Source of the DNA: Anaerovirgula multivorans
GTDB taxonomy: Bacteria; Bacillota; Clostridia; Peptostreptococcales; Natronincolaceae
Length of the DNA: 64,000 nt
Assembly (NCBI RefSeq): GCF_900188145.1
Contig: NZ_FZOJ01000002.1
Span: forward strand, 62,001 to 126,000
Direction: 5' to 3'
Part shown: positions 1 through 8,643 of the stretch, piece by piece
How positions within the stretch are numbered: position 1 is the first letter of the stretch
Layout: each line of letters starts with the position of its first letter
Notes under the pieces: generated by a model
Seen by the model: the letters and a program-made list of their open reading frames with translations, nothing else
Databases searched by the model: none
What the model was told of the DNA's origin: nothing
Made by a program: the position numbers and the translations under genes

Positions 1-338
1 CCGATCGCTCTCAAAGGATCGTCACCACTTAACGCTTTTGCTAAGTCATTTACTCCCCAGGCTTTTCCTCTCATTAATAAGGCTGCAACATCTTTGCCGG
101 ATGTGATTGGATTAACTGTTAGTGATGCTGCATCACTTAATACTTCGTCTGCCCCTGTTAAGTCTTTCCAGTAAGGCATGTTAATTAACTTACCACCTGC
201 TGTTGCTAGTGCATCTAACTCCGGGCTATTCTCGATTATTCCTGCTGCCTGTACTGCGGATAACTCTGCTGTTCTTTCGATTACATATGGATTAAATACT
301 TCTGGTACTATTACATTAGCTATTTTTGTAGCTGCCAT
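1..338 (-). CDS. phage major capsid protein, C-terminus beyond window edge
   Basis: This is the N-terminal ~112 residues of a phage coat protein; the rest lies before position 1. The translation opens MAATKIANVIVPEVFNPYVI and continues with ELSAVQAAGII, GGKLINMPYWKDL and LMRGKAWGVNDLAKALSGDD. That pattern is familiar from major capsid proteins of Firmicute siphophages. The ATG at 338 follows an AGGAGG-type site. It sits directly after the scaffold gene, the usual order portal-head protein-scaffold-capsid. The family call is from recognised sequence pattern, not a search. Confidence 0.8.
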   Translation of the reverse strand, partial: MAATKIANVIVPEVFNPYVIERTAELSAVQAAGIIENSPELDALATAGGKLINMPYWKDLTGADEVLSDAASLTVNPITSGKDVAALLMRGKAWGVNDLAKALSGDDPLRAI

Positions 339-352
339 TTAAATTCCTCCTA

Positions 353-982
353 TTATTTTGATTGTGCTTTCAAGGACTGTGCAAGTGTTGGGTCCTCTTT
401 GAGTAACTTCGCTTGCATAGTCAAATTATAAGTTTCTTTTTTCCAAGGGTTTACACCTTGATAACCTTCTTTACTCTTGTGCGGATCTCTGCCATTATCC
501 TTAAACTTACTTTCTACCGCCGCCGCTATTGCTGTTTGCCATACTTGCTCTAACTTTGTCAAGTTGGCTTTTGTGGTATCTTCATCATTGGCTATTAGAT
601 AGTCAGCTAATTCTATTGGCAATCCTTTTGCTGTCATTTCTTTAATCGCTATATTCGTTAAGGATTCTCTAGTTTTTTCTTGCTTCAAGGTTTCAAACTG
701 TTGTGTTAATTCCCTTATTTTCTTTTGTTCTTCTGTTTCTCCGGGGAATCGTTTGCCAATTTCTTCCTCTACGTGTTTACTAAGGTTGTTAGCTTTCCAA
801 GTTTCAATCGCCTTGGTCACTGTACTGTCCAATTTTGGTTGTAACAGCTTTTTCCCACCTTCGCTTTCCAGATATGCGCTAACTCCATCAGGTGTAATTG
901 GATTCAACCCCTTAATGTAGTCTTGGATTTCTTTGTTTTCTTTGTTTTGCTCAACTATTTCTCTTAGTCTTTCTAACGACAT
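353..982 (-). CDS. phage scaffolding protein (DUF4355-like)
   Basis: A 209-residue, highly charged, helical protein with a central coiled-coil stretch (about residues 60-115, rich in E/K/Q). It lies between the head morphogenesis gene and the major capsid gene, where siphophages encode their scaffold. The start at 982 (MSLERLREIVEQ) is chosen because AGGAGG lies 7 nt upstream; a longer frame to 1009 lacks such a site. Capsid scaffolds guide procapsid assembly and are then removed. Function is inferred from position, length and composition. Confidence 0.75.
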   Translation of the reverse strand: MSLERLREIVEQNKENKEIQDYIKGLNPITPDGVSAYLESEGGKKLLQPKLDSTVTKAIETWKANNLSKHVEEEIGKRFPGETEEQKKIRELTQQFETLKQEKTRESLTNIAIKEMTAKGLPIELADYLIANDEDTTKANLTKLEQVWQTAIAAAVESKFKDNGRDPHKSKEGYQGVNPWKKETYNLTMQAKLLKEDPTLAQSLKAQSK

Positions 983-1035
983 TTTTATTCCTCCTGTTTG
1001 TGCCCTCAACCGTTCTAGCCGGAGAGTGCATAATA

Positions 1036-1935
1036 TTAAAATCTATTATCCATGTATTCATCGAATGTAGTGTAAGGCACTATACCTTCACCTCTTACTC
1101 GCCTAAAACTAGCGCCATATCCATCTATGACACTAATCATTGAGCATCTACAGTTGACCACATTGAAGGCTGTACCTGCTGGGTCACCTGGATACATAAG
1201 CTCCTCACCTCCAACGATGAACGGTTCGTCTATATTGACAATTTGTCCGTCTGCGGTGCCGTGAGAGTTTCTTGTTCTAGAGTCAATAGCAGACACCCAT
1301 TGCTTTTTCATATTAACTCCCTTTGATTCAGCATGTTCCATTGAATTCAGTCTGCCTTGATTCTGCACACGTTGAGATTCAGTTCTAACAATTCTCAATA
1401 CATTAGTTGCTCCTACGTCCATTCTCTCTTTAACTGCCTTAGTGGTTTCCCTGTAGCCTTTTCCTTGCAGTAAGCCTCGAGTTATTTCTTCTTTAATTTG
1501 CCTAGCTAGTATCTGCTGATTGACTCGGTTTCTTGCTAACCATCCTATCCTATCTAAAGGATTTTTAACAGCTTGCTCGATAACCTTAGGATTTAATAGA
1601 GTAAAACTTAACTTTGCATTAACCGTTTTTTCAAATCCAAAGGCAGAACGGTAATATGATTCCTTATATAAGCTACCTAGTCCATTTTGCAAGGTTCTTG
1701 CTGTCTTTCCTGTGAGCTTGCTTATCTCTTTTGATATGTTTTCCTCTAGTCCTGTCAATCGATTGTATTTGAACATATCTGATTGATTGAAGATTCCTCT
1801 AGCTTCAAGAGTAGCAATCTGACTTCTGATTTCTTTGAGTGATTGAGCGTAATACTGTGCAATCTGCTTTTCAATGCTTAGTTGATTTCTGTCTAGTGCT
1901 TTATCTGCTTGCTTGAGATACTTTTCTAGTGACAT
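1036..1935 (-). CDS. phage head morphogenesis / minor head protein (SPP1 gp7-like)
   Basis: A 299-residue protein. The C-terminal half (about residues 175-275) carries the Mu-F/SPP1 gp7 signature: VLRIVRTESQRVQNQGR, then KQWVSAIDSRTRNSHGTADG, then AFNVVNCRCSM. These minor head proteins associate with portal and capsid and are needed for head assembly or DNA ejection. It ends 53 bp before the scaffold start and its start codon overlaps the stop of the next small gene, so it belongs to the late head operon. Confidence 0.88.
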   Translation of the reverse strand: MSLEKYLKQADKALDRNQLSIEKQIAQYYAQSLKEIRSQIATLEARGIFNQSDMFKYNRLTGLEENISKEISKLTGKTARTLQNGLGSLYKESYYRSAFGFEKTVNAKLSFTLLNPKVIEQAVKNPLDRIGWLARNRVNQQILARQIKEEITRGLLQGKGYRETTKAVKERMDVGATNVLRIVRTESQRVQNQGRLNSMEHAESKGVNMKKQWVSAIDSRTRNSHGTADGQIVNIDEPFIVGGEELMYPGDPAGTAFNVVNCRCSMISVIDGYGASFRRVRGEGIVPYTTFDEYMDNRF

Positions 1936-2168
1936 TAGCTATCACCTTCTAATATTATATATTTTTCTTCTATCCCATGCCCACAACACGCATGTATTGC
2001 TCCAGCAACATGACCTAAGCAAGCATCATAACCTTCTTTAGTAGGATAGCAATTACATTTTGCACAAGGTCTTTGCTCTCCATTTATAGGTTTGAGTGTA
2101 TCATTGTAAGCCCATTTGTTGTTTATAAATGTTATGGGATGTCCTCTTACATGAGAAATAGCCGCCAT
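1935..2168 (-). CDS. small cysteine/histidine-rich phage protein
   Basis: 77 residues. It opens MAAISHVRGHPITFINNKW and then has RPCAKCNCYPTKEGYDACLG and IHACCGHG, giving Cys/His pairs that could bind a metal. Similar short proteins sit between portal and head genes in clostridial phages, but I know no function. The stop overlaps the head protein start by one base, which implies translational coupling. Confidence 0.7.
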   Translation of the reverse strand: MAAISHVRGHPITFINNKWAYNDTLKPINGEQRPCAKCNCYPTKEGYDACLGHVAGAIHACCGHGIEEKYIILEGDS

Positions 2169-2176
2169 TGAATCAC

Positions 2177-2398
2177 CTATTTTAACCTTATCTTTCTGTC
2201 CGCTTGATATGGATTAACCATCCTAACAATATTCATTAACTGCTTTTCGTTGATTGTGATTTCATTGGTTTCTTTGTCAAATCCAATTACTTTGTCAGGC
2301 GATGCCCAACTGAATGAATTATATATTTGAATTCCAATATTGAACTTTTCGCATTCAGAACACCTTTTAATTGCTAGTTCTGTCTTTCCTGCAGCCAT
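2177..2398 (-). CDS. hypothetical phage protein
   Basis: 73 residues, no family recognised. It has one CSEC pair near residue 13 and is otherwise mixed alpha/beta. It sits in the late operon, its start overlapping the stop of the 61-residue gene upstream by one base, and this tight packing is the main support that it is real. Confidence 0.6.
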   Translation of the reverse strand: MAAGKTELAIKRCSECEKFNIGIQIYNSFSWASPDKVIGFDKETNEITINEKQLMNIVRMVNPYQADRKIRLK

Positions 2399-2583
2399 TA
2401 TTCATCACCATCCAATGTGACGGTTTCCCCATTTCCGCAGTGTATTATTAATTTTTCTTCATCTGACTCCTTTGCCATACTGTTGAGTAATTCAATAATT
2501 TCTTTAACCTCACCTCTGAATATTTCTTCTTTTTCTATTGAATATTCACCCAGGTATTCAGTTTTTCTTTTAATATATTCCAT
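2398..2583 (-). CDS. small acidic phage protein
   Basis: 61 residues, glutamate-rich, ending VTLDGDE. No family recognised. Start and stop each share a base with the neighbouring genes (portal upstream, 73-residue protein downstream), so it is translated as part of the packaging/head operon. Confidence 0.6.
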   Translation of the reverse strand: MEYIKRKTEYLGEYSIEKEEIFRGEVKEIIELLNSMAKESDEEKLIIHCGNGETVTLDGDE

Positions 2584-3947
2584 TAATCTTCATCCCCCTC
2601 ATCGTCCTCATCGTCCTCAAAATCATCTAAATCAACCATGCTTTGACTTTCTCTTGCCATTTCTTCCTGCTCAAACCCGACATCGTCCACAAAAGAAAGA
2701 AGTCCTATTCTGGTTTTCTCCGATACTAACCCTTTTAATTTACCTGTCGTGTCAGCTTCTGCCGCATAATCAGTCGGTAAGTTAGGCGTAAAACCAAAAA
2801 ATACATCAAGGTAATTTAACTGTATACCCTTTGTGGCCCATGCTGTAGCCAATACCTTGAATTGTTGTCTTAGTCCTGTTGAGAATTTCCTTGTAGCAGT
2901 AGATACTTTGTTATCAAGCGACATCAGTTTGTACCCTAAGGCCACACCGCTACTATTTCCAGCAAATTCTTTATCGCCAAAGTTAACACTTTTAGCAAAC
3001 CTTAATATGTTCTGTTCTAGCCTGTTAAGATGATTTTCAACAGGTAAATCGTTTAAGTCTTTTGTTAAAAATTTCCCGTCTGTTCCTTCTGGAAATCCAA
3101 ATGCACCTGTTTGTCTAGCTATTTCTATTGTTTCAAGTGTAGGCTCAACTCCATAGAAGGCCATATACGCTAATCTAAACGCTTCTATTTCGCTATTCAC
3201 ATCTGATAAAGCCCTATCATATGCATCTATCAAAGCTAGTACCTTATCACAGTCCCCTTGCTCTTCCTCGTTGTTTAGAAAGGCAATAATTGGGATATCC
3301 TCGAACATATGGGGTTGTGGGTTCACTGATTCGGTTGTGTCTAATACAAACACTCCATCTACCTCTATGTAATAAGTCACATTTGTTTTGTTGTACCATT
3401 CTACTCTAGTCCTATCTGTGCTATTGTCGCTTATAGTGTAGTATCTCATGCCGAATTGGGGCTCGTTTATGCTCCTGTCATATATCAACACAGTTTCCCA
3501 AGGTGGAAGTAGCATAGCCCTTTCCTTGCCCTCGCTGTCAATGTATAGTAGCCTATAAGCCTTTCCGCATATGGTAGCTAATTTGCCTGTCTCACTGTCT
3601 AAATCATCGATATTGTTTCTCAGGTTGAAGTCGGTAATTTCTGTTTTCGCTTTTTTGTCTGCCTTATCAAGTTGATAACTGATAGGATTTCCAAGCATGT
3701 ACCCGGTTTTCGTATCAACGATTTCAGAGAAGAAGTCGTTATTGATCTTGTTATTGATCTTGTTTGCAGCTTGATTGCTGTCAAATTCCCTAGAGAATAT
3801 TGGTACTCCTGTTTTGCTTGCCTTGTATCTCTCATATAGCTTCTTAGTTCTTGTCGCTTCTGCTGCATGATCTTCTATGATGTCTTTTATAATCTCGCTT
3901 GTTATCATGCCAGCTTCTGCATTTAGTTTATTGATTATTTCTTGCAT
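2583..3947 (-). CDS. phage portal protein (SPP1 gp6-like)
   Basis: 454 residues, the normal length for SPP1 gp6-type portals. Recognisable stretches include the N-terminal RYKASKTGVPIFSRE, KTGYMLGNPISYQ, the wing-region YRLLYIDSEGKE, and LALIDAYDRALSDVNSEIEAFR before the clip/crown. It has a very acidic C-terminal tail (DDFEDDEDDEGDED). The portal is the dodecameric ring through which DNA is packaged. It lies 12 bp after the large terminase gene, the standard order TerS-TerL-portal. Confidence 0.92.
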   Translation of the reverse strand: MQEIINKLNAEAGMITSEIIKDIIEDHAAEATRTKKLYERYKASKTGVPIFSREFDSNQAANKINNKINNDFFSEIVDTKTGYMLGNPISYQLDKADKKAKTEITDFNLRNNIDDLDSETGKLATICGKAYRLLYIDSEGKERAMLLPPWETVLIYDRSINEPQFGMRYYTISDNSTDRTRVEWYNKTNVTYYIEVDGVFVLDTTESVNPQPHMFEDIPIIAFLNNEEEQGDCDKVLALIDAYDRALSDVNSEIEAFRLAYMAFYGVEPTLETIEIARQTGAFGFPEGTDGKFLTKDLNDLPVENHLNRLEQNILRFAKSVNFGDKEFAGNSSGVALGYKLMSLDNKVSTATRKFSTGLRQQFKVLATAWATKGIQLNYLDVFFGFTPNLPTDYAAEADTTGKLKGLVSEKTRIGLLSFVDDVGFEQEEMARESQSMVDLDDFEDDEDDEGDED

Positions 3948-3959
3948 TCTCTCACCTGC

Positions 3960-5243
3960 CTAATACAGACTTTGTACTGCTTTCAACTCTTTTTTATTGA
4001 ACATAATTGTATTAACAAAATATCTCTCTTCGTCTTTTGTGTGGTCATTTTCTTTCTTAGGTTTATCCTCACCACGTTCTGCCGCCTTTTCATCCCACAC
4101 ATATGAAGAAAACTCCCTAAAGGAGTTCGCGCAACAATCGTTAAATAACAATATTTTATTATTAAGTGCTGTAGCCATATTTCTAATACCCTCCAGTACA
4201 TCATTTTTAGCCTTGATTACTCTGAATTTACCTTTTTTCTTTATAAGGGTAATAAAGCTCGATGCAGAAGGGTCTACTATTACACCTTTAACCTTCATTT
4301 TACCGATGAAGCTTTCTAGCTCCTGGTAATACTCTTCATCTGTCTTTTGAGTGCCTTTCTTTCGTCCATCATAGTAATATTCATTTACCTTATACCATAT
4401 TCCCTTATACTTTCCGTATAAGCCTAATGCAAAGGCATTGTAAGTACCATAGTCGCACGACACATAATACTCAGTGTATTCCCGGGGTTCAGTAGGCTTC
4501 TTGTGAATATCCTCGTTGAACATATCGTATATTAAGCCTTCGGCCATTACCCAAAGTCCCAATATATAACGCTTAAAAAATACTCCTGAATACATACTGC
4601 GGTAACGTTCTTTAATTTTCTCACTAAGGCTTAGATTATCGTCCATGGTGAAGTGAAGGTATATTAATCCTTTGTCCTTCGCCTTATCTATCCAGTTAAT
4701 TTTAAACCAGTGATACGGTCCAGCTGGGTTACAGTTAAACCAAAATTTAGAACCTTCTACAGAGCATCGTCCAGTAGCTTGGCTGACGAATGATTCAGGC
4801 ATTAGAGCAACTTCATCAAAGAATACACCTGCTAGTGTAATACCTTGAATGAGGTCTTGGGATCTCTCATCTTTACCGCCAAATATATAAAAATAATTAG
4901 ATACTCCATTGCATGTGATAATAACAAGATTATCTGCTCTATGGTCTTTAACCTTATATCCCCTGGCTTTTAGCATGAGTTTAAGCCAAAACAGAACATT
5001 ACGTCTAAACGAGCCTATGGTTTTTCCGCACATGCCGAAATTTTCTTGATTAAAGGATTCCATAGCCCATATAACGAACGACAATGACATTGAAAGTGTT
5101 TTACCACTTCTGATAGCACCATCGGCTATAATGCCTTCTTTGTCCTTCACAGGGGAATTAGGCAACCACCAAGTAAGTATTTTTTTCTGTTTTATAGAAA
5201 ATGGTCTGAATTTGAATACTGCTTGTTTAATCTTCTTCAACAT
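3960..5243 (-). CDS. terL: phage terminase large subunit
   Basis: 427 residues, PBSX/SPP1-type terminase. The N-terminal ATPase has Walker A GAIRSGKT (about residues 43-50) and Walker B GVFFDEVALMPES. The C-terminal nuclease domain begins at YYVSCDYGTYNAFALGLYG and has a second acidic residue in KGVIVDPSASS. It powers DNA packaging and cuts the concatemer. The start overlaps the small subunit gene by 17 bp. Confidence 0.95.
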   Translation of the reverse strand: MLKKIKQAVFKFRPFSIKQKKILTWWLPNSPVKDKEGIIADGAIRSGKTLSMSLSFVIWAMESFNQENFGMCGKTIGSFRRNVLFWLKLMLKARGYKVKDHRADNLVIITCNGVSNYFYIFGGKDERSQDLIQGITLAGVFFDEVALMPESFVSQATGRCSVEGSKFWFNCNPAGPYHWFKINWIDKAKDKGLIYLHFTMDDNLSLSEKIKERYRSMYSGVFFKRYILGLWVMAEGLIYDMFNEDIHKKPTEPREYTEYYVSCDYGTYNAFALGLYGKYKGIWYKVNEYYYDGRKKGTQKTDEEYYQELESFIGKMKVKGVIVDPSASSFITLIKKKGKFRVIKAKNDVLEGIRNMATALNNKILLFNDCCANSFREFSSYVWDEKAAERGEDKPKKENDHTKDEERYFVNTIMFNKKELKAVQSLY

Positions 5244-6072
5244 CGTTCCAGACCTCGCTTACTTCTCTTTTTAAAGCTTCTAGGAAACCGTCGCTTTCCG
5301 TTGTTCCTTCTTCTTCCTCAATCTTTTGCTTTTGGATAGCTAGTTTTTCTTCCTCAATCTTACGCTTCCAAGTATCTGGAATAAGGTCGTAGTATTTTTC
5401 CAGTTTTTCAAATGCTTTTTCTTTACTAACTAGCTTAATGGACACTCCTTCTTTACCCTGCTTAACTTCACTTACTAAAGTTCCATCTATCTCGGTGCTA
5501 TTCTTGAAGTCTACATAGTTTAATTCTATCTCTTTAGGAGTTCCATCTTCACTATGGCCTACTATAATCGGCTTCTTGCCAAACTCAACGAAGTCAGTTA
5601 TATCAGCAAAGGCTATGTCTGCATACTTTTGTAATATCGCCATGGGTTCTATTGCAAATCCTTCTCTTATCTCTTTCTTTAGCCGCTCTATCTCACTTTT
5701 AACACTAGCCTTTACTAGCAGTCTAGAGCCATTTGTATTAGCTACTTGATATGAGCAATCATATGCCTTCTTGTAGGCCTTGGTTGCATTCCAATACTTT
5801 ACATAAAAAAGACAGAATAACCTTTGCTTATCGGTTAACTCTGCCTCTTCATTCTCGACTATATTTTTAATAGCTTTAGCTATAGGTGCATCCTCTTTTT
5901 GTGTGCACACTTTTTCTTTTTTTGTACGCACACCTTTTCTACTCCACTTATATCTGGTTTTCCATGACTTAACGGTGTTAATGCTGACATTATATTTTTC
6001 GGCTATATCTTTGTATTTCATTCCTAGCATATAATCTTTTTCAGCTAGTTCATAATCTGGTGCCCTCGGCAT
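5227..6072 (-). CDS. terS: phage terminase small subunit
   Basis: 281 residues. The N-terminal helix-turn-helix (about residues 12-45, KYKDIAEKYNVSINTVKSW) is followed by a basic linker. A Terminase_2 domain then starts at ELTDKQRLFCLFYVKYWNAT and contains NGSRLLVKASVKSEIERL. It recognises pac/cos DNA and presents it to TerL. The first residues MPRAPDYELAEKDYMLGMKY match phBC6A51-type small subunits. RBS GAGGTGGTGGT lies right before the ATG. Confidence 0.92.
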   Translation of the reverse strand: MPRAPDYELAEKDYMLGMKYKDIAEKYNVSINTVKSWKTRYKWSRKGVRTKKEKVCTQKEDAPIAKAIKNIVENEEAELTDKQRLFCLFYVKYWNATKAYKKAYDCSYQVANTNGSRLLVKASVKSEIERLKKEIREGFAIEPMAILQKYADIAFADITDFVEFGKKPIIVGHSEDGTPKEIELNYVDFKNSTEIDGTLVSEVKQGKEGVSIKLVSKEKAFEKLEKYYDLIPDTWKRKIEEEKLAIQKQKIEEEEGTTESDGFLEALKREVSEVWNDVEED

Positions 6073-6082
6073 ACCACCACCT

Positions 6083-6244
6083 CTATTCCAACATATAACA
6101 CCCTGCTCCGTATCCGCATGTGTACTTTATTCCTGTCCATCTGCTAAAAGGACATTTGAAGCAGAAATGCTTTTCACTTTTCTTCTGTTTCCTTTTCTCT
6201 TTAGCTTCTTCTTGTTTATCTAACTGATCTATAAGATTTTTCAT
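6083..6244 (-). CDS. 53-aa basic, cysteine-containing phage protein
   Basis: The ORF MKNLIDQLDKQEEAKEKRKQ... ends in a Cys-rich tail (FCFKCPFSRW and YTCGYGAGC). It starts 7 nt after GGAGG and its stop abuts the RBS of terS. The four cysteines suggest a small zinc site. It is probably the first gene after the terminator at 6264-6294, that is, the head of the late operon as seen here. No family recognised. Confidence 0.6.
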   Translation of the reverse strand: MKNLIDQLDKQEEAKEKRKQKKSEKHFCFKCPFSRWTGIKYTCGYGAGCYMLE

Positions 6245-6263
6245 GGTTATTCCTCCATAAGAG

Positions 6264-6294
6264 AAAACCCCACCGATTTATCTCGATGAGGTTT
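6264..6294 (-). terminator. rho-independent terminator between early and late prophage genes
   Basis: On the minus strand AACCTCATCG pairs with CGGTGGGGTT (with G-U pairs), followed by TTTTCTCTTAT. It separates the ArpU-like regulator and its preceding genes from the packaging operon. Late transcription would therefore need read-through or a promoter just downstream. Confidence 0.75.
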
Positions 6295-6371
6295 AGGGGA
6301 TGTCATATTTTTCTATAATATCATTATATTTGATTTTTCCCCCTTGAATGTTGCAAGATTGTTGCAGGTTT

Positions 6372-6390
6372 TTATTGTGATGCGACTTAA
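6372..6390. repeat. stop-codon-associated 20-bp motif, copy 1
   Basis: Minus strand TTAAGTCGCATCACAATAA, 2 nt after the stop codon of the 58-aa gene at 6393. It matches the other copies at 8624, 9365, 10347, 11033 and 16442. Confidence 0.6.
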
Positions 6391-6392
6391 TT

Positions 6393-6569
6393 TTACTTGA
6401 GTAGTCCAGTTCCATTACAATGATTGCACTTAACTAACGTATCTTTGTATCTTATAGTACCCGCATCATAAGTCATTGCATTTTGCATAGCTTTTAGTTT
6501 GCCTGTTCCTAAGCAGTAAGGGCATAAACACAAACCTTTTTGTAAAGACATATCAATTTTAATGTTCAT
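6393..6569 (-). CDS. 58-aa zinc-finger-like phage protein
   Basis: The translation contains CLCPYCLGTGKLKAM and, at the C-terminus, KCNHCNGTGLLK. This is a pair of CxxCxGTG knuckles like those of DnaJ zinc fingers. The ATG at 6569 follows AAGGAGATTAAAA and overlaps the end of the regulator gene (ATGAACATTAA), indicating coupled translation. No defined function. Confidence 0.65.
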   Translation of the reverse strand: MNIKIDMSLQKGLCLCPYCLGTGKLKAMQNAMTYDAGTIRYKDTLVKCNHCNGTGLLK

Positions 6570-6990
6570 TTTTAATCTCCTTATCCTCTACTAACCCTAG
6601 TTCGATTGCTATTGCTAGCAATATTCCTTCTTTCCATCTGTATAAGGTTACTCTGTCTATACATAATTCATGTGCTATTCCTGCATCGTTCAGATAGTTC
6701 GGCTTTCTCCAATACTTCATTTCTATTAACCTATGTTTTGTTTCATCTAACTGATCTAATACCGTGTCTATCGCTCTTATGGTTTCCTCTAATCTTTTTA
6801 ACCTTTTATTTGTAATTAATCGTATTACCTTTTTGCACACCGTATCACTTGTGCTACAACTCCTTATCCCTGTACCGTCGTTTATTGGACTACTCTCAAT
6901 AATCTCCTCCCGTATTTCTTCTAAATCCTTCTTGCTTTGATTATAATATCTTAATTCCGATTCTATATAAGCTTTTATCCCTTTATTCAT
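6559..6990 (-). CDS. ArpU/RinA-like phage late transcriptional regulator
   Basis: 143 residues from the ATG at 6990, which has an AGGGGG site 8 nt upstream. It has a helical N-terminus with a long coiled stretch and a C-terminal helix-turn-helix (DAGIAHELCIDRVTLYRWKEGIL). The layout and ERLEETIRAIDTVLDQLDETKHRLIEMKYW pattern are typical of ArpU/RinA late-gene activators, and the position just before terS fits. DNA target not evident. Confidence 0.8.
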   Translation of the reverse strand: MNKGIKAYIESELRYYNQSKKDLEEIREEIIESSPINDGTGIRSCSTSDTVCKKVIRLITNKRLKRLEETIRAIDTVLDQLDETKHRLIEMKYWRKPNYLNDAGIAHELCIDRVTLYRWKEGILLAIAIELGLVEDKEIKNEH

Positions 6991-7226
6991 TATGCAATCC
7001 CCCTCCCGTACTCCCTTTGCACCTCCTGCAAAATATGATTGCAATGTGTGCAAATCATTGTCTCAATTCCTCCGTATCTAGCCTTAATCATCTTCTCTCC
7101 GCAATCCATGCAGGTATATCTTTTAATCCTCATTTTATATTCAAGTTGTTTTTTATTTAGTTTATACTGACAAGTTTGCTTCTTATATACGTCACACTGT
7201 TTCACACACTCCATTCTATAGCACAT
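6990..7226 (-). CDS. small zinc-ribbon phage protein
   Basis: 78 residues. A zinc ribbon is formed by YTCMDCGEKM and MICTHCNHIL, with extra Cys pairs in the first 20 residues (CYRMECVKQCDVYKKQTC). The stop TAA shares a base with the regulator start (TAATG). Possibly a regulator or DNA-binding accessory; function unknown. Confidence 0.65.
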   Translation of the reverse strand: MCYRMECVKQCDVYKKQTCQYKLNKKQLEYKMRIKRYTCMDCGEKMIKARYGGIETMICTHCNHILQEVQREYGRGIA

Positions 7227-7237
7227 TTAGACTCCTC

Positions 7238-7561
7238 CTACAATCGATTTCTAATGCAGCATATCCTCGGCTTGTTGCATAATATCCGAAATATTACTTT
7301 AGGTCTATATGGTGTATCGTGGATTGCTTTAGGTCTTTCTTGGAATTCCAGTAATAATTTATTTAATTCTTCAAGGGTATTGCTTTTAAAAAATGTGCGT
7401 AATGCATTTATTAATTTATTAAGCACTTCGCAAACATCTGATGTTAAAATTTTGTAATCTTCTGCAAGTTTTTCTAATGTTTTTAGCGTTTGTCTTGCTT
7501 CTTCTTCTGTTATTTCAATCCCACTCATTCCAAATCTTTCTTGAATTTCTTGAGTATCCAT
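7238..7561 (-). CDS. hypothetical phage protein
   Basis: 107 residues: a helical N-terminal two thirds (LKTLEKLAEDYKILTSDVCEVLNKL) and a basic C-terminus rich in Arg and Cys. The ATG has GGGGGAAGCTA immediately upstream. Not recognised. It lies in the early/middle operon between the HNH pseudogene and the zinc-ribbon gene. Confidence 0.55.
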   Translation of the reverse strand: MDTQEIQERFGMSGIEITEEEARQTLKTLEKLAEDYKILTSDVCEVLNKLINALRTFFKSNTLEELNKLLLEFQERPKAIHDTPYRPKVIFRILCNKPRICCIRNRL

Positions 7562-7572
7562 TAGCTTCCCCC

Positions 7573-8074
7573 TTAATCCTCAGTAAAGATAATCCCATAA
7601 ACTTTATGCTTAGCTCCGAAACTATCTCTTCCAATAGTGTGTACCTCAGTATGATGCTCCCGGCATAACGCTATTTTTCTATGCAAGCTATCATCTAGGG
7701 TCTTTCTATCATTTCCCATACCTATTGCATCCCAATGATGAATATCGGCAGGCTTTCCGCAGAGACTGCATTTTTTAAACTTGATGCAAGCCCACAAATA
7801 CCTGTCTATATCATCCGTCCTATCTAATCCTTTTCCCATAAAAGAAATATCCCACTGGAAGCAAAACTCAATTAAATAGCTTATATAGTGCCTAGCTGTG
7901 GTCATAGAGCAATCTGCCAAACTAAAATGTTCTTCTCCGCTTTCCATGCAGTAGTAATCCATCCTTGGCAAATCTCTTGAGATAATCTCCTATATCTTTA
8001 TCAGGGACTACGACTACAAGCATAGTCCCTTTATCTGTACTTTTGTATTTCAGTATCTCCGCATATTCGTTCAT
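7573..8074 (-). pseudogene. HNHc_6-type nuclease gene split by an internal deletion/frameshift
   Basis: Two frames cover one gene. An N-terminal frame (8074 to 7922, 50 aa, MNEYAEILKYKSTDKGTMLV...) opens like phage HNHc_6 nucleases. A second, out-of-frame ORF (7971 to 7573) carries the C-terminal domain: EEHFSLADCSMTTARHYISYL, KKCSLCGKPADIHHWDAIG and LCREHHTEVHTIG, with the CxxC/HH metal and catalytic residues intact. From memory of the family, about 45 residues between the two parts are missing, so the junction near 7935-7955 looks like a deletion that shifted frame. The C-terminal piece could still be translated from an internal start. Confidence 0.7.
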
Positions 8075-8086
8075 AGGCTCACCGCC

Positions 8087-8419
8087 TTATAATACTTGTT
8101 TAATGGCTTTCCATAGTGCATCACATAGTACATGCTTTTTGAAATCTAGTTCTATAATTTCATCTTCTTTATAGAGTTTAATGTAAACAACCCACTCTGT
8201 ATTGCTAAATGTACAAGCTACTAAAATGCACTCTTTTTCTAATATCTCAATCATTTTACCTATGTCGATTAAGTGAGTAGGAGGATAATTTCTTTTGCTT
8301 TCAATTCCAAGTGCTTTATTTAATTTTCTTTGCTTTTCAAAATTTAGATTAGCAACTCCATTTTCTACTTTTAACTCTAAATATGTGTTCAATTGTTCTG
8401 TATTTATATTTTGTTTCAT
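8087..8419 (-). CDS. hypothetical phage protein
   Basis: 110 residues with YPPTHLIDIGKMIEILEKE near the middle and HVLCDALWKAIKQVL at the C-terminus. The pattern recurs in small phage early proteins, but no function is known to me. Its ATG lies 1 nt from the upstream stop, with GGTGGAG as RBS. Confidence 0.6.
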   Translation of the reverse strand: MKQNINTEQLNTYLELKVENGVANLNFEKQRKLNKALGIESKRNYPPTHLIDIGKMIEILEKECILVACTFSNTEWVVYIKLYKEDEIIELDFKKHVLCDALWKAIKQVL

Positions 8420-8593
8420 CTACTCCACCCTTTCTATTTGCAATTCACATTCATTAGGAGGAAAACTAGGAAGTATGATTTTATCTTTTACTTTACAAAA
8501 TGGTAAATTTTTTTTAGGAAATACGAGATGTTCACAATTGTTACATGGCGGTTCGTTGTTTTTATCTTTGAGTATTTCTTCTAATAGACTCAT
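8420..8593 (-). CDS. 57-aa cysteine-containing phage protein
   Basis: MSLLEEILKDKNNEPPCNNC is followed by two more cysteines (PFCKVK and NECEL), so C17, C20, C33 and C49 could form a zinc site. The start follows AAGGTGGGATGAT. The stop codon overlaps the region of the next gene's start (GTAGATG). Function unknown. Confidence 0.6.
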   Translation of the reverse strand: MSLLEEILKDKNNEPPCNNCEHLVFPKKNLPFCKVKDKIILPSFPPNECELQIERVE

Positions 8594-8623
8594 ATCATCC
8601 CACCTTTTTTTTACTGCGCCTAG

Positions 8624-8643
8624 ATAATTGTTATGCTATTTAA
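8624..8643. repeat. stop-codon-associated 20-bp motif, copy 2
   Basis: Minus strand TTAAATAGCATAACAATTAT, beginning inside the stop codon of the frameshifted gene at 8640. Confidence 0.6.
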
